64,000 nt of DNA from Nannochloropsis salina CCMP1776 (GCA_004565275.1 SDOX01000122.1:756642-820641), one strand, 5' to 3'. Counted from the first letter of the stretch, positions 40,182-51,136 are shown. Numbers and translations: made by a program. The notes: generated by a model from the sequence alone, not told the origin.

Positions 40182-41615
40182 CTAGACCTCCGCACTTTGC
40201 CTGTCGGGCATGCCGACCCCAGTGCCCGGCCCCGGAGCCCCCTTCTCGGGCTCCGCTTGCTCCGGCTGCTGGGGCGTGGCAAGCGCCGTTTGCTGCCCTT
40301 GCTCTTGCGTGGCCTGCCCCTCCGAAGACGAAGCCTGCCGGTCCGCCTCCGGGTGGGCTGGCGGCGAGCCGAGGGACGGGGGAACCGCCGTTTTTCCTTC
40401 TTGCTCCGCTAGCCGCACTGCTCCCTCTTCTGAGTGCGCGCTCTCTGCTGGTGCTTGCTGCGGCGCTGGTTCCGGGGCGGGTGGCGGCGCGTCCTCCGAC
40501 CTCGGCAGAGTTGGCGGCAGCTGAGAAGTCAAAGCGGACTCCCCCGCCCCCGACCCTGCCGTACCCACCTGCTCGCCCTCTGCGACTGCGCCTCCCTCAA
40601 CGCCACCGCCTGCACTCCCCGCACCTCCTCCGTCCTCACTCACTCCTCCTCCGCCCCCTCCCGCCCCGCCGCCGCTCGCGAGCAGCTTTCGGCGCTCCAG
40701 GATGGCGATGGAGGGACAGGGGACCTCGGGCTCTCCCCTCTCGGATGCTGCCTTGCGCGCTTTGTGCCAGCGTTGGTAACACCCGTTGCACAAAGACCTG
40801 CACAAAATCGGGCGCAGCTCGCAGACGACGCACAAGTCCGGCTGGCGTTTGGGCGGCGGCTTCTTCAATGCCCGGCCGGTCCTTGTCATGTCAATGGGAG
40901 GGCCCGGGCCCCGACGCTTCGACATGGAGCGCCGTCCTCCGTACACGCTGCCGTCTTCCTCCATGGTCGAGCCATCGCCATCCATCCCGCCGCCTGTGCC
41001 GTACGAGTCGGCGGCCTCACTCGAGTCGTCGATGGCAGGAGGAGGGGCACTCTCCTGATACCCCTTTCCGGGCACTACCAGGTCCGCGCCCCCGTGTCGT
41101 ACTGTCGCCCGGCGCCAGCGTTGATAACAGCTGCGACAGAGGTTCCTGCAGTATATTTCTCCGTGCGTGCATCCCGTGGCAGGCGTGATCGTTGGCAGCC
41201 CGTCTTTGCCACATTTGCTTGTCTTTTGTTTCTTCGTCGACGACCCACTACCCCCCCCGCTGCTACCCCCCGTACTTAAGCGCGTGCTGTATCCGCCACT
41301 GTGACCCCCTCCTGCAAGTTGAGGTCCACTTTTATTGACGCCAATCACCTCAGCACTTTGATATTGATCACATGCTGTGCTTCCCGCCAGGGCGCGTTCC
41401 AAGACAGCAAAACCCGTTGGCATGCTTTTCTGCGCCTCCGCAAGGCAATGCATTGCACGGAGCTGGGATTGGAACAGCTCGTTCTGCATGTGCATTAGTT
41501 GAGACTCCACATTGAGAGCAGCATAGGCTTGGTGGTACCCATGGTGATAGGGTGCTGGAGCTGTGGCGTGATGGAAGGGGGCTGGTGCAACCTGAACCCC
41601 GTTGGGTACCGCCAT
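40182..41615 (-). CDS. Protein with a duplicated Cys-rich CYQRW motif, unrecognised
   Basis: Single exon, 477 residues. Two copies of a Cys motif occur: C149-C156-C160-C163 and C265-C272-C276-C279, sharing the spacing C-x6-C-x3-C-x2-C and each followed by YQRW and a basic run. Each has a further upstream Cys (135; 262). Such spacing would bind zinc and the trailing basic helix would suit DNA or RNA contact. The N-terminus is His/Ala/Tyr-rich and Gln-containing, the linker Gly/Ser/Asp-rich, the C-terminal 170 residues Ala/Pro/Glu/Gln-rich and probably disordered (activation-type). KKPPPKR and RRSMSKRR are NLS candidates. I do not recognise the family; a sequence-specific regulator is inference. 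Confidence 0.8.
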   Translation of the reverse strand: MAVPNGVQVAPAPFHHATAPAPYHHGYHQAYAALNVESQLMHMQNELFQSQLRAMHCLAEAQKSMPTGFAVLERALAGSTACDQYQSAEVIGVNKSGPQLAGGGHSGGYSTRLSTGGSSGGGSGSSTKKQKTSKCGKDGLPTITPATGCTHGEIYCRNLCRSCYQRWRRATVRHGGADLVVPGKGYQESAPPPAIDDSSEAADSYGTGGGMDGDGSTMEEDGSVYGGRRSMSKRRGPGPPIDMTRTGRALKKPPPKRQPDLCVVCELRPILCRSLCNGCYQRWHKARKAASERGEPEVPCPSIAILERRKLLASGGGAGGGGGGVSEDGGGAGSAGGGVEGGAVAEGEQVGTAGSGAGESALTSQLPPTLPRSEDAPPPAPEPAPQQAPAESAHSEEGAVRLAEQEGKTAVPPSLGSPPAHPEADRQASSSEGQATQEQGQQTALATPQQPEQAEPEKGAPGPGTGVGMPDRQSAEV

Positions 41616-42131
41616 TTTCAGAGATTCCTGTGCCGGTACAAAGTAAATAATAGGTAAATTAATCTATCAAACTCATTTCAAAAAGCCGTGGTTGAGACTC
41701 CCCCAAGATGGAGTCACATTGAACGCTTTCGACTCGTATCCTCGACTCGTGTAGAGTGCTTGAGCCTCGTGATGACAAGCTGATGACGCGGGTCTATGAT
41801 GAAAGAGCGACCCAAGACATTACCGGGGGGTGACCGTTTAGGGGCCCATGTCTATGCACCAAGTATGTGGCTTCACGAGAATCGCGTAGGCTCATATTTG
41901 CGGGTGAGGTTCCGAAAAGGTATCATCTCATAAAGGGTTTGCAGCAAGCGCTTTCAAATCGTCCTGCTCTCCGTGTGGGCCTGTATTGGGTCGGTATTGA
42001 GAAAGCGGTAAACCTCCCCTATGTAGCACGCATTACCCCGCTTTTTGCCAAAAAGCCCAAGCGTGAAAATCATATAGCTCATACTAACGTACATTCTTGA
42101 TTTATTTGAACAAATCTAGGGGTTGTTTCCT
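41616..42131. other. Intergenic divergent region
   Basis: 516 bp between the start of the Cys-motif gene and the start of an AT-rich membrane protein gene. No motif recognised. Confidence 0.5.
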
Positions 42132-42719
42132 ATGGAAACTCCGATTCAGCATGCGAGGCAATCATGTACCATCGCAAACCTTGTATCCAGCATTTTGGCA
42201 GTTTTCTCATCAACTCTACTCTACCAAGGTTTCCAAATAGAGGGGAATCGATTGGTTTCCCTTCAAAGACCTGTCATTATGACTTATCGACCGGCCAAGA
42301 TTGTATCTATGAGTGTTTTTCCAGCCATGTCCTTAGGCTGGATTGCTTTGGCAATATATTTTGCCCAACCACAATTGAAAGGATTCCAGGGCAGAGCGAT
42401 AGACCATGCTACATTCTCAGTCGTGCAGCGTCAATGTGGTATAGTTGTTCACAGAGTCAATATTGCACGCATGCTTTGTAGCGTATTTTCTGTTTTATTT
42501 TTGTGGCGACTGTCCATTTTTTTCCACGAGCTAGGAAAGTCGAGCATAGCGGCGGATGGCTCCCAGGAGGAAGTAGAGAAGTGGTTTACATACACAAAAT
42601 TAATGACAGGCATGGGATTATCAGCGGCGCTATTGAACACCTATCTATATCATCGACTGGTGCTATCCCATAGACGTCTTAAGCAAGCGCTCCGCTTGCG
42701 CTTCCGTCGATCAATGTGA
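42132..42719 (+). CDS. Putative multi-pass membrane protein, AT-rich
   Basis: ATG-led frame of 195 residues with about four hydrophobic helices (near residues 15-35, 57-78, 112-131 and 153-173) and a very basic end (HRRLKQALRLRFRRSM). No family recognised. Its codons are clearly AT-richer than those of every neighbour, in a 1.4-kb AT-rich pocket. An AG-containing pyrimidine tract just upstream of the ATG (about 42110-42120) leaves open a 5' exon. It could be a fast-evolving lineage gene, a transferred gene, or a chance frame; the length, helix pattern and absence of a competing frame favour a gene. Confidence 0.45.
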   Translation: METPIQHARQSCTIANLVSSILAVFSSTLLYQGFQIEGNRLVSLQRPVIMTYRPAKIVSMSVFPAMSLGWIALAIYFAQPQLKGFQGRAIDHATFSVVQRQCGIVVHRVNIARMLCSVFSVLFLWRLSIFFHELGKSSIAADGSQEEVEKWFTYTKLMTGMGLSAALLNTYLYHRLVLSHRRLKQALRLRFRRSM

Positions 42720-43637
42720 TCCCCGCGATATCGATTTCATGAAAAAACTAAAAAATGAAGAGCTAGAAGAAATAAGTCATGGGTGTTTTTTTCTGATTCT
42801 ATATGCACACTCCATGATGATGGTTCTACAGAGATTTCTCAAATCAATCGAGTGTACTTTTGAAAATAAAATGATCGATCGGGCGTTCGGGCGACGGGCA
42901 AGGCATGCCCAAACAAGCGAATATCGCTGGCAAAATTTTGTCGCCTTATCATTCTTGATTACCACATGAAAGAATTACAAGTTTACCTAATTTAATGAAA
43001 TCGTCGTTGTCATTCATTGACGCTTTGGCCGACTCATTTCAGGCGGCTTTTGACCTCGGGCGCCCTTTTTCTTTCTCGACGCGCCATGTCCTCTGACCCT
43101 GTACCAGCGATTTCTCCGCTGCCCTCGCACCTTTCTTCCTGTGCCTCGAGCCCCCACATGCATACATCAGGGCCTCTGTGCTCTCCCCTCCCCCTCCCAG
43201 CCGTTCAGGAGAATCGCCATCGCGTCGTATGTCTCCCACGCTCGGCCAAAACCGGGCCTGTCCAATCAGTCTTCAGCTTCCCGTGACGTCCTCACTACCG
43301 CTCCTCCGCTTTTGACTCCCTGCCCCCGACGTTTTTCTCGTACCACACGCGTCTCCTCATGTGCGGTGCATTCCGCTCAAACACTCGCCGTGCTTTGCCC
43401 TCCCCCTTTTATTTCGCTCGCTTCCTTCCCACTCCCTCGCAAACGCCTTTTTTCTCCTGCAAAGCACTTTACACCCTCACCAAACCCCCTCCATTCCCCC
43501 ATCTCTCCGCTACAGATATCCCCCTCCATTGCTTCCCCCCCCCTTCCCGGGGCCAGGAGGCGGATACGGGACGCCTTTTTTCTCCTGCAAAACACTTTAC
43601 ACCCTCACCAAACCCCCTCCATTCCCCCATCTCTCCG
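42720..43637. other. Intergenic, AT-rich then pyrimidine-rich
   Basis: 3' side of the AT-rich membrane gene and of the Zn2Cys6 regulator. The left half is AT-rich; the right half is pyrimidine-rich and carries most of a 128-bp tandem duplication. Short open frames only. Confidence 0.55.
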
Positions 43638-43698
43638 CTACAGATATCCCCCTCCATTGCTCCCCCCCCCCCTCCCGGGGCCAGGAGGCGGATACGGG
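43443..43698. repeat. 128-bp tandem duplication, two copies
   Basis: Unit 1 is 43443-43570 and unit 2 is 43571-43698, equal in length and differing at only a few positions, mainly in a poly-C tract. The copy at 43571-43698 covers the last codons and stop of the Zn2Cys6 regulator gene plus its 3' UTR; the other lies just downstream. Near identity suggests a recent duplication. Confidence 0.9.
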
Positions 43699-46270
43699 GA
43701 CATGTAGGGATACTGCTGAGGTTGGTGTTGGAAGTGCATAGGGTGGAAACCTTGTTGTGGTTGTTGTTGGTGTTGTTGGGGCTGCTGCTGCTGCTGTTGC
43801 TGGCGTTGTTGCTGATACTGCTGGTTATGGTAGGGGTCTCCCCACATGCTTGAGACCGGCGGCACCGACCCCTGCTGCTCCTGCATCAGGAATGCTTGAG
43901 TGCTGGTGTATTGGACCCGAGAGGGCAGGGAGGACGCCACCCCCGCCTCGGACCTTACCCCGTCAGAGCCCATCAACCCTCCCTCCCCCCTGCCTCCCCG
44001 CATCGCGTCGCCCATGGCCCCGTTCAAGCTCCTCAGCCCCGCCACTGCGCCCCCTTCCCCCCGTCCTATCCCCGCCCCCATCGACCCTGGGTACACAGCG
44101 CGGTCGGGCAGTGGCGGGGCACCGGACCTCTCCCACTCGCCCCCCATCCCTCCGCGCTTCTCTTCCAAGCCGCGCATCATGCTTCCACCCCCCCCCCCCA
44201 CCCCCTCTCTCTCCCCTCCCCTCCCCCTACCCGCCCCAGACATGCCCGCGCGGGCCACAAAGTCGAAGTGCGAGTGCGGCATGCCCCCCAACCCGCTCCC
44301 TTCGCCGTAGGCCCCGAACCCTGGCAAGGAGGACCATGAGCCTCCCCCTCCCCCCCCTCCACCCCCACCCTCTGTCCCTAGAACCCCCCCTTCCAAACCC
44401 TCTTTTCCTTTCGTTGTTTCCGATTTGGTCCCTACGGACTGCCGACCGGTCGCATGCGCCTTCCGCCCGCGCTTTGCCCCCCTCCCTGCCCCCCGCCCTG
44501 CCCCCCGCCCTGCCCCCCGCCCTCCCCCTCTCGCTCCCTCCCCCTCCCTCGCTCCTTTCTGTCCCGCATCCCTCTTCCAACGGGGCGACTCCAGGCTCTC
44601 GTGGCCAGTGCCATCGGAGGACGCCCTCCCCTTCCGCCGACGAGGTTACCGACACGTCTCCGCTCACCCTTCCCTCCCCCCCCTCCCCCCCCGGCCCCTC
44701 CTGCCCCGTCCCAGCCCCGTCGCTGGTCTGCAACACGTACTTGGACATGGGCGCGGGCTCCACCGTCAAAATATCTGCGCCGTAGTCCCCGTTGTTGAGC
44801 GTCAAGCAACGCAGGCGGACGATGGCGAGGAAGTCGCTCCCTTGCCTGTCCAGTACCTTGACGATGTGCGTCACCTGCGGGAGCGCCGTCTGGGTCCCGA
44901 AGCAGACATTCGTCAGCGAGTCCACAAACTCGGCCCGGTCTTCCGGCGCAATGATGCAGGCGTAAACGTAGACGGGGAGGGTGCTCTCGCTCAGCGTCCT
45001 TTGGGTCAGGTCCTCCGAGGAGAAGAAGGTGGATTTGAACTTGTCGTTGCAGTAAACCTTGCCGGTGCCCCCGCGACAGCCAACGCAGCAAATGACCGCA
45101 GACACGCCGTCGTCCAAAGAGGCGATGAAAGGCTGGAGGACGCCGGGGTCGAGGGGAGCGGAGGCGGTGGCATCTACCGAGGAGACGGGGGTGGAGGAGG
45201 AAGAGGAAGAGGTGGAGGAGGTGGTGGAGGCGGCCTCGGCGGCGGGTTGATCAGAGGAGAGGGCTACGGAGCTACTGGCCATTGTCTCGGGAAGACGCTG
45301 GAGGTCTTGGATGGAGGCATCCATCAAGGCCAAGGCCACAGAGAGGAAGCCGCGGGTCAGGTCGACGCCGTAGTACATGCTGAACAGCATCCAGACACGC
45401 CTGGTAAGAAAAACATGAGGATTGAGCAAAACGAAAAGGGGAAGCACAGATAAACGAAAGGTGAGCTGTAGGTGAGCGGCGACAATCGGGCGCGACCCGC
45501 GGGAGACATCAAAGCGGTAGGACCTCCTCGGCATGGTTATGTGCGAGGTAGGCGGGAGGGCCGATTAAAAGGGGGAAAATATGCAGGCTGCACGAGACAG
45601 TACAAGGAGAGAACACTTACAGCACAGCGAAGGTTTTCATGCGATGGACTGCGCCGGACTTGAGCAGGTTGGAGAAGGTAAAGGCCATGTAGTCCGCCGC
45701 CCACTGGGTGGACGTTTCGCTTGATACGGCGCGTGCCGGAGTGGCCTCCCGCGTGGCTAGGGTGCTTTCTATCATGCCTTCGGGACTGATAATGGCCTCG
45801 CTCTCCGAAGACTTCGACTATTTTGATGTGTGTCGTACAAGATTGTAAGCCCCTCCGTATCAAGCTTCCGTGCATCTTCCATACCCTCCTCCATATGTTG
45901 AAGGGCCGCCATTTCAACAACTACAAGCATGAACATGGTGTAAAAAGATGCCAAATGACCTAAATTCATCATTTGAAGCTACCATACCTTCATGGGGCGC
46001 CCTTGGGCACGTGGTTGCTGGACGCATGTCAGCCGGAGGCGGGCGCATCTGTGGGTGACGCAACATGATTATGGAACCCCGTGGTATGTCCATGCACAAA
46101 AGGATTTTTATTGAACTATCTAAAGCCCCTGGTGAGTTCATGAAGACATACCTGCCACAAACGGGGGCTTGTCGATCGCATTTGACCTTGCTTGCTTTAC
46201 AAGCAGTGCACGTCCGCCTAGGTTGGGCGGGGGCCGGGGCGCCCGCTGCTTTCAAGTCGGTGGCTTGCAT
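43638..46270 (-). CDS. Gal4-type Zn2Cys6 regulator with PAS-like region
   Basis: Six exons proposed (46270-46152, 46048-45988, 45920-45885, 45817-45621, 45400-44668, 44438-43638), in phase to 648 residues. Across the first splice the sequence makes a perfect fungal-type binuclear cluster, C-x2-C-x6-C-x6-C-x2-C-x6-C (residues about 21-48), with the expected basic loop. Exons 4-5 carry a helical region and then a PAS-like stretch (about 205-310: FVDSLTNVCFGTQTALPQVT, then a VKVLDRQGSDFLAIVRL strand pair). The C-terminus is Gly-rich then Gln-rich with PYPPPGPGRGG. Exon 3 (36 bp) and the exon 5/6 junction are the least sure. Zn2Cys6 proteins are mostly fungal, but one is known as a lipid-accumulation regulator in Nannochloropsis; I cannot tell if this is that gene. 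Confidence 0.72.
44485..44520. repeat. 12-bp minisatellite, three copies
   Basis: Three head-to-tail copies of a CCTGCCCCCCGC unit, lying in the predicted last intron of the Zn2Cys6 gene. Simple GC-rich repeat, likely length-variable. Confidence 0.85.
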
Positions 46271-48025
46271 GTGGTCCAGGGGCACCACCGTGCTACTGAT
46301 GGCGAGGAGAGGCACGAGAAAAGATTAGGTGCGTGATGTGGCACACTTTTGAGCATGGTTTGGTGTGTGATGTTTCTGTTCGTGACGCCAGCTGTACGGC
46401 GGTGGCACGAGAAGAATCGAAGCCCATCGCCCGCTCCTCGGATCAGACGCAACCACGCTCTCGTGGCTACTGCAGGTCTGGCTTTGCAGGCCTTGTCAAT
46501 TTTCACCACATGTTCTTTCTCAAAGTTAGCGGAGTATCCGTGCCACATCAAGAACGGGCACACGACTTTATTTAGGCTATCTCTTACTGGGGTTTTCCGG
46601 CACCATGCATCGGGCTGTTATAGCGTCCCATGTGGGCCCCCCACAACGAAGCTATGAACGCGACACGCAATATTCGAATGTAGCGTCTCATACATTCGAC
46701 TTTACAAAACAAAACAATTGGGACGTAGGCGCGGACATCTCTAAGTCCTCCATGTAGTCTTCATCGGGAGATCAGGTGACACCTGCAGGGAACCCGCAGC
46801 CCTTGGTGAGGCTGGAGTCGACGTGACTCGTCGGTTAGGCCGGGCACTGCCCTTTTTGTCGGCCGACCGGAGTTTCTGGGCGGAGGCCACTTTAACGACT
46901 TGCAAGACCGGACAAACTTCGAACGCGTGTCTGCCTTCTACGCTTGAAGGTTGCGTGCTGGCAAGCCGGTGTAAAGGAGGGCGGAGAATGTCGTGTGGAT
47001 ACCTCGGGCGCCAGGGCCGGCAAAGCGAGCGCCGGGAATTTCACACAGCAGCCGCCGAAGAGCCGCAAATTCCCATAGTAACGAAGACGAGGAGCGAACG
47101 CAACGCATTGACCGGCTCGCAACAACGCATGTTTACCTTGTGCATACACTGCCAGCAATCTTGCTTGCTTCTTACGCGACTGTTTTCTCGAAGCACTGCC
47201 TAACATTACAAGTGGCTGTTTTCGACCACGTGTGCGTTATTCTTGAAATGATGTTGACTTGATTTTTTACCCCTCACTTCGTTTCTTTCAGACCCCTCCG
47301 ACGCGGCGCGATATGGTTAATTTATCTGTTCGCCATTTCAGAACAGTATTTAAAGAACATTTCATTTGACTGCCATAAATTGCAAGTCAATGGTTTTGAT
47401 GAACAGTCGTGCACAGCTAAAAGAATTGTCGGCATGACCAGGCTTCCGCATTTTGGCATCTATTTGATTGATTTGTACCTTATTCAGACAATAAACTTGT
47501 GACATCCAACTTGCGATGACTCTGAGGCTGCATGTAACAGCCGAAGCAGAAAGAGGGATATTTTATGTTTAAACAAGATAGGGTAAACATTGAGGTGCCA
47601 AGAAGCCGAGCAGTGGATTGTCTTTTCATAGAAACGAATTCGTGCTCGCCAGAAGAGCTTCACGTCCGGCAAGTCTGCTTTCAGACGGATTTTTGAAAGC
47701 ACAAGATGCTCTTAAAGGTTTGACAAACACAGGACCCACTGTCTTGTTTCAAGCCTCATCTTGCCGTCTCGTCATGCCATTCACTCGCAGCACAAAGTCG
47801 CTTACTGTACTCCTCGTCAAATCAAAGGTGAAGTGGTAAAGAGAGTCAACAAAAACAAAAGAAACGGAAAGTAGGACACGAATGACAATCTTCGTCCTGA
47901 AAATTCAATTTCTCTCATCATCCCAGCATCTTCACTGACGTCCTCGTCCAACGTCCTTATGCCACCCAAAATGGCAAGTCATTCACGCACGACCCACAAC
48001 ATTGCGTGATTCTACTGTCTCGTTC
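46271..48025. other. Long intergenic stretch, no gene seen
   Basis: About 1.75 kb between the regulator start and the Cys-rich plastid gene stop. A pyrimidine-rich AG at about 46298 could be the acceptor of a 5' exon of the regulator. A 126-codon frame at 46823-47203 (+) lacks an ATG start and recognisable features. No tRNA seen. Confidence 0.5.
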
Positions 48026-48703
48026 CTAAACATCAATTAGTTCTTCCCCTTCCGGCTTCTTCCGCCGCTCTCCAGCAATGAATTCGGAGAAATCTTGTCC
48101 CTTCCGCTTGTAGCCATAGCCCGCCTCTGTCGCAGAGGGACATGGACGGTACGCCTGGAGATCAACGTATCGTGTTATCAGAAGCATAAAAAGGGGAAAG
48201 ACGTTGAAGAATCACATCGAAAGCGATACAGAGGTTAAAAAGGAAGAGAACCGTCATAAAAGATGCTTAGAACACATGTAGTCTGTGCCCCCCCTATCTC
48301 TCAAAAGAGTCGGTTTGGCAATTGAGAAGCAAACCATCCTCGGCCAAGCACAATTATGTACCTTGATTGGCCACCACCCTAGAAGAGGAAAGGTTGCGAT
48401 ACCCCCCTGGATTTTGCCGGTGCCCCCGCAGCCTCTATTTAAATAGGCCCCGTCACACTTCGGAAAGTTTTTGCAGGGACCAGCAGACTTGATGGCAGTG
48501 TCTGATTCTGCCGAGGAGGTGTCAGTGGACACTGTCGAAGGGGAAGCGGCCTTTTCTGGGGCGTCGGTGCTCATGAGAAGGATGGAATGCGTTCTCCTTC
48601 TCACGATAACTTCAGGAGAGGGCTTCGTACAAACAATGAAGGCCTCCGATAGCAGCATGCTAGCCAGAAATGTGATAATTGCAAGCAATGAAAGCGTATA
48701 CAT
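48026..48703 (-). CDS. Small Cys-rich plastid-targeted protein
   Basis: Two exons (48703-48362 and 48154-48026), phase 0, 156 residues. The leader (about residues 1-25) is a signal peptide ending SEAF, followed by basic sequence: a plastid bipartite signal. The mature part, after a Ser/Thr/Glu linker, has CKNFPKCDGAYLNRGCGGTG, then a Gly/Trp-rich hydrophobic stretch and AYRPCPSATEAGYGYKRKGQ. The CxxxxxC...GCGGTGKI pattern recalls DnaJ-type zinc fingers (CxxCxGxG) but with only four Cys it is not one. I recognise no named family; conservation in algae would be expected from its compact motif. Divergent from the AFG1 gene by 351 bp. Confidence 0.75.
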
Positions 48704-49054
48704 GGGCCTTAGAGGGAAAGGTTGACGTGCTGTACTCCTTAGTATGACTTTCACACCGTAGGGGAGGGGGGAGAGGAGGTCGGAGCGTCTCCGGCTGGGC
48801 TCTGTTTCATTCATGACGACACAAACTAGGTGAGAAGGCATGTCTAGCTGTTTAGTACTATCAGGGAATGACATATTAATGTTTAAGGTCTGTTTGTGTG
48901 ACGCGCCTTTCCGTAGAAGTTCTGGTTGTGAACAAAGACTGAGATCGTGCAAGCCAGCCCCCTCGCTGCCTCCGCTCAGAGCGAGGTCTCAGCACTTGAC
49001 AATGACGTGTACTTGTTCCATGTAGAATTATCGTATTTACTGCACAGTATACGG
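48704..49054. promoter_or_regulatory. Divergent promoter region
   Basis: 351 bp between the starts of the Cys-rich plastid gene and the AFG1-type gene; must serve both. No specific motif recognised. Confidence 0.45.
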
Positions 49055-51136
49055 ATGCTCGGCCGTCCTGTCCTACTTTTGGCTGCACGGCAACGTCGTC
49101 CTTTTTTAGCCTCCACGCGAGCTTTAGGCCTTGCTTCTACTTGCCACGCAAACTCCCTCCGTCCAGGACTTCAGGTAGGGCCTCGCCTCCTCAATTTGTG
49201 GCACGAATTCATGCTTTACATCACGTCCACGCCTTCTGCATACAATACACCCACAGAGCGAAGTAGCGAGTGCTGGTATTGCAAATCGACCTTTAATTGA
49301 AGTGTACGAAGCATTGGTGAATGAAGGGGCTTTGCGCAGAGACGCAAAGCAACATCGAGTTGCCAGACGGCTTGATAAGCTCTCACGTCTCCTCGCTACC
49401 TATACTCCACCAATGAGCTTTATACAAATGAATTCTTCGCTTACCTCACCGTCAAGTCCATCATCAAGCGAAAAGAAAACGACGCCCTCATCGACCGCTG
49501 TAGCGTCACCATCGTCCCCCACCGCACAGCACAAGGTCCTCCGAGGCTTATACTTACACGGCGAAGTCGGCACGGGAAAGTCCTTGCTGATGGACCTTTT
49601 TTTCCACCACTGCCCTTTGAAACGCAAGCGGCGGGTGCATTTTCACTCATTTATGTTAGAAGTTCATGCTCGAATTCACGCTTGGAAGCAGGAGGTGTTG
49701 CAGAGAGAGGGACGACAACGTCACGTGGACTTGCGGCCTGAGCGCAACGCGATCACACAAATCGCACGGCAGATAGGGTAGGTGGGAAAAGCATGGGTAT
49801 AGTACGGATAGGAGGCAGTGCTCAGAAAGATTTACGGGTGCAAAAGCGGTCAGGCGTAGTGTCTCCTTTCCCTCAGGCGTGGCTCACCCTCGGACGGGCC
49901 TTTCGTTGCTTGCCTGTCAGGGATCGAATTGGCCGACCACAGGATGACACCAAAGAGGAGATGCTTCCATATTAATCCGTAACTTTTGATCCGCCGCATT
50001 GTCATATACCCCCCCGCCACGCCCTCCTCACCCCCGGCCCTCCCCCCCAGGCAGGAGGCCACGGTCCTATGCTTCGACGAGTTCCAGGTGACGGACGTTG
50101 CGGATGCCATAATCATGAGCCGTCTATTTGCCGAACTCTGGCAGGGGAGCGGGGTGGTGGTGGTGGCCACCTCGAACAGGCCCCCGGAAGACCTGTACTT
50201 GGGAGGCCTGAATCGAGCTTACTTCCTCCCCTTCATAGACCTGCTCAGGCGGCAGTGCCGGGTGGAGTCCATGGAGTCGGAGAGGGATCACCGCCGAGGC
50301 TTTGCCTGGCAGCAAGGGAAGTATTTCACTCCCACTGGCCTCGAGGGGGTCTCAGAGGAGAAGAGGAGAGTTGGAGAGGGGGAGAATGCGGGGGCCGGAT
50401 CGAAGGGAGGGAAGGAAGAAGGGAAAAAGGGAAGGGTGGCGGAGGCGAAGGAGACTTTCAAAGGCAGGAGGGAGGCGGCGACGGCTTTGGACGCGGCTTT
50501 CCTGCGCCTTAGTGGGGGACGCCGAGGGGGGCCATGTCAGGTCCCGGTGATGATGGGCCGGACGCTCCAGGTCCCCGAGGCCTGCGGAGGCATCTGTCGC
50601 TTCAGTTTCGAAGAGCTGTGCGCGACAGATGTGTTCGCCGCGGACTACCAGGCCCTGAGCGGGCATTTCCACACGTTGGTGCTGGAGGGGGTGGCCTGTA
50701 TGGGAGCGCGGAGGGCGAACGAGGCCAGGCGCTTCATCACCCTTGTGGATGTCCTCTATGAGAGCAAGACTCGCCTTCTCATGTCGGCGGAGAGGCCCAT
50801 CGAAAATTTGTTTCTGGGAGAGGAGAGGAAGGAGGAAGGGAATACAGGCAGCGGTGGGGTAGTTGGCGGCAGCGGCGGCCAGGTCGGCTCGGGGGCGGGG
50901 GGGGGGAAACGAGGGACAAGGAGGGAGGAAGAAAATTGGAAGCAGGGGGCAAGGAAGGGGCAGGGCGGGAGCATGTGGATGCGGCTCAAGAGTTAATGGT
51001 CCCGGAGGGGGAGCTGGCGTCGGTGAAAGAGCTTTCCTTCGCCTTCCGCAGGGCTGCCTCCCGCTTGAGAGAGATGGTGAGCCAGGAATACTGGAACGCG
51101 GGGGGAGAGGGAAGGACGGGAGAAAGGGGGCCGTAG
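49055..51136 (+). CDS. AFG1: AFG1/LACE1-type mitochondrial ATPase
   Basis: Exons 49055-49174, 49257-49777 and 50051 onward. AFG1 (animal LACE1/AFG1L, bacterial ZapE) is a P-loop ATPase of the inner mitochondrial membrane involved in protein turnover. Walker A is [15 protein letters not shown] (about residue 142); Walker B with [15 protein letters not shown] opens exon 3; then [17 protein letters not shown] and the sensor region. The leader is Arg/Leu-rich, as for mitochondria. As printed, exon 3's frame stops at 50996 after a Gly-rich tail, but the family's C-terminal block ([20 protein letters not shown]) follows in another frame, open from about 50910 to 51136. The frames meet at a G10 run (50897-50906), so a homopolymer length error or indel is likely; no convincing intron joins them. 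Confidence 0.85.

Noticed and set aside
39408-40185. Overlapping frames of 213 (-) and 172 (+) codons
   Set aside because: Each looks weakly protein-like on both strands, neither has family marks or clear splice links; treated as 3' regions.
42739-42969. 76-codon frame just after the AT-rich membrane gene
   Set aside because: Short, AT-rich, no features; probably 3' sequence.
46823-47203. 126-codon frame on the + strand
   Set aside because: No ATG start, plain composition and no recognisable motif.
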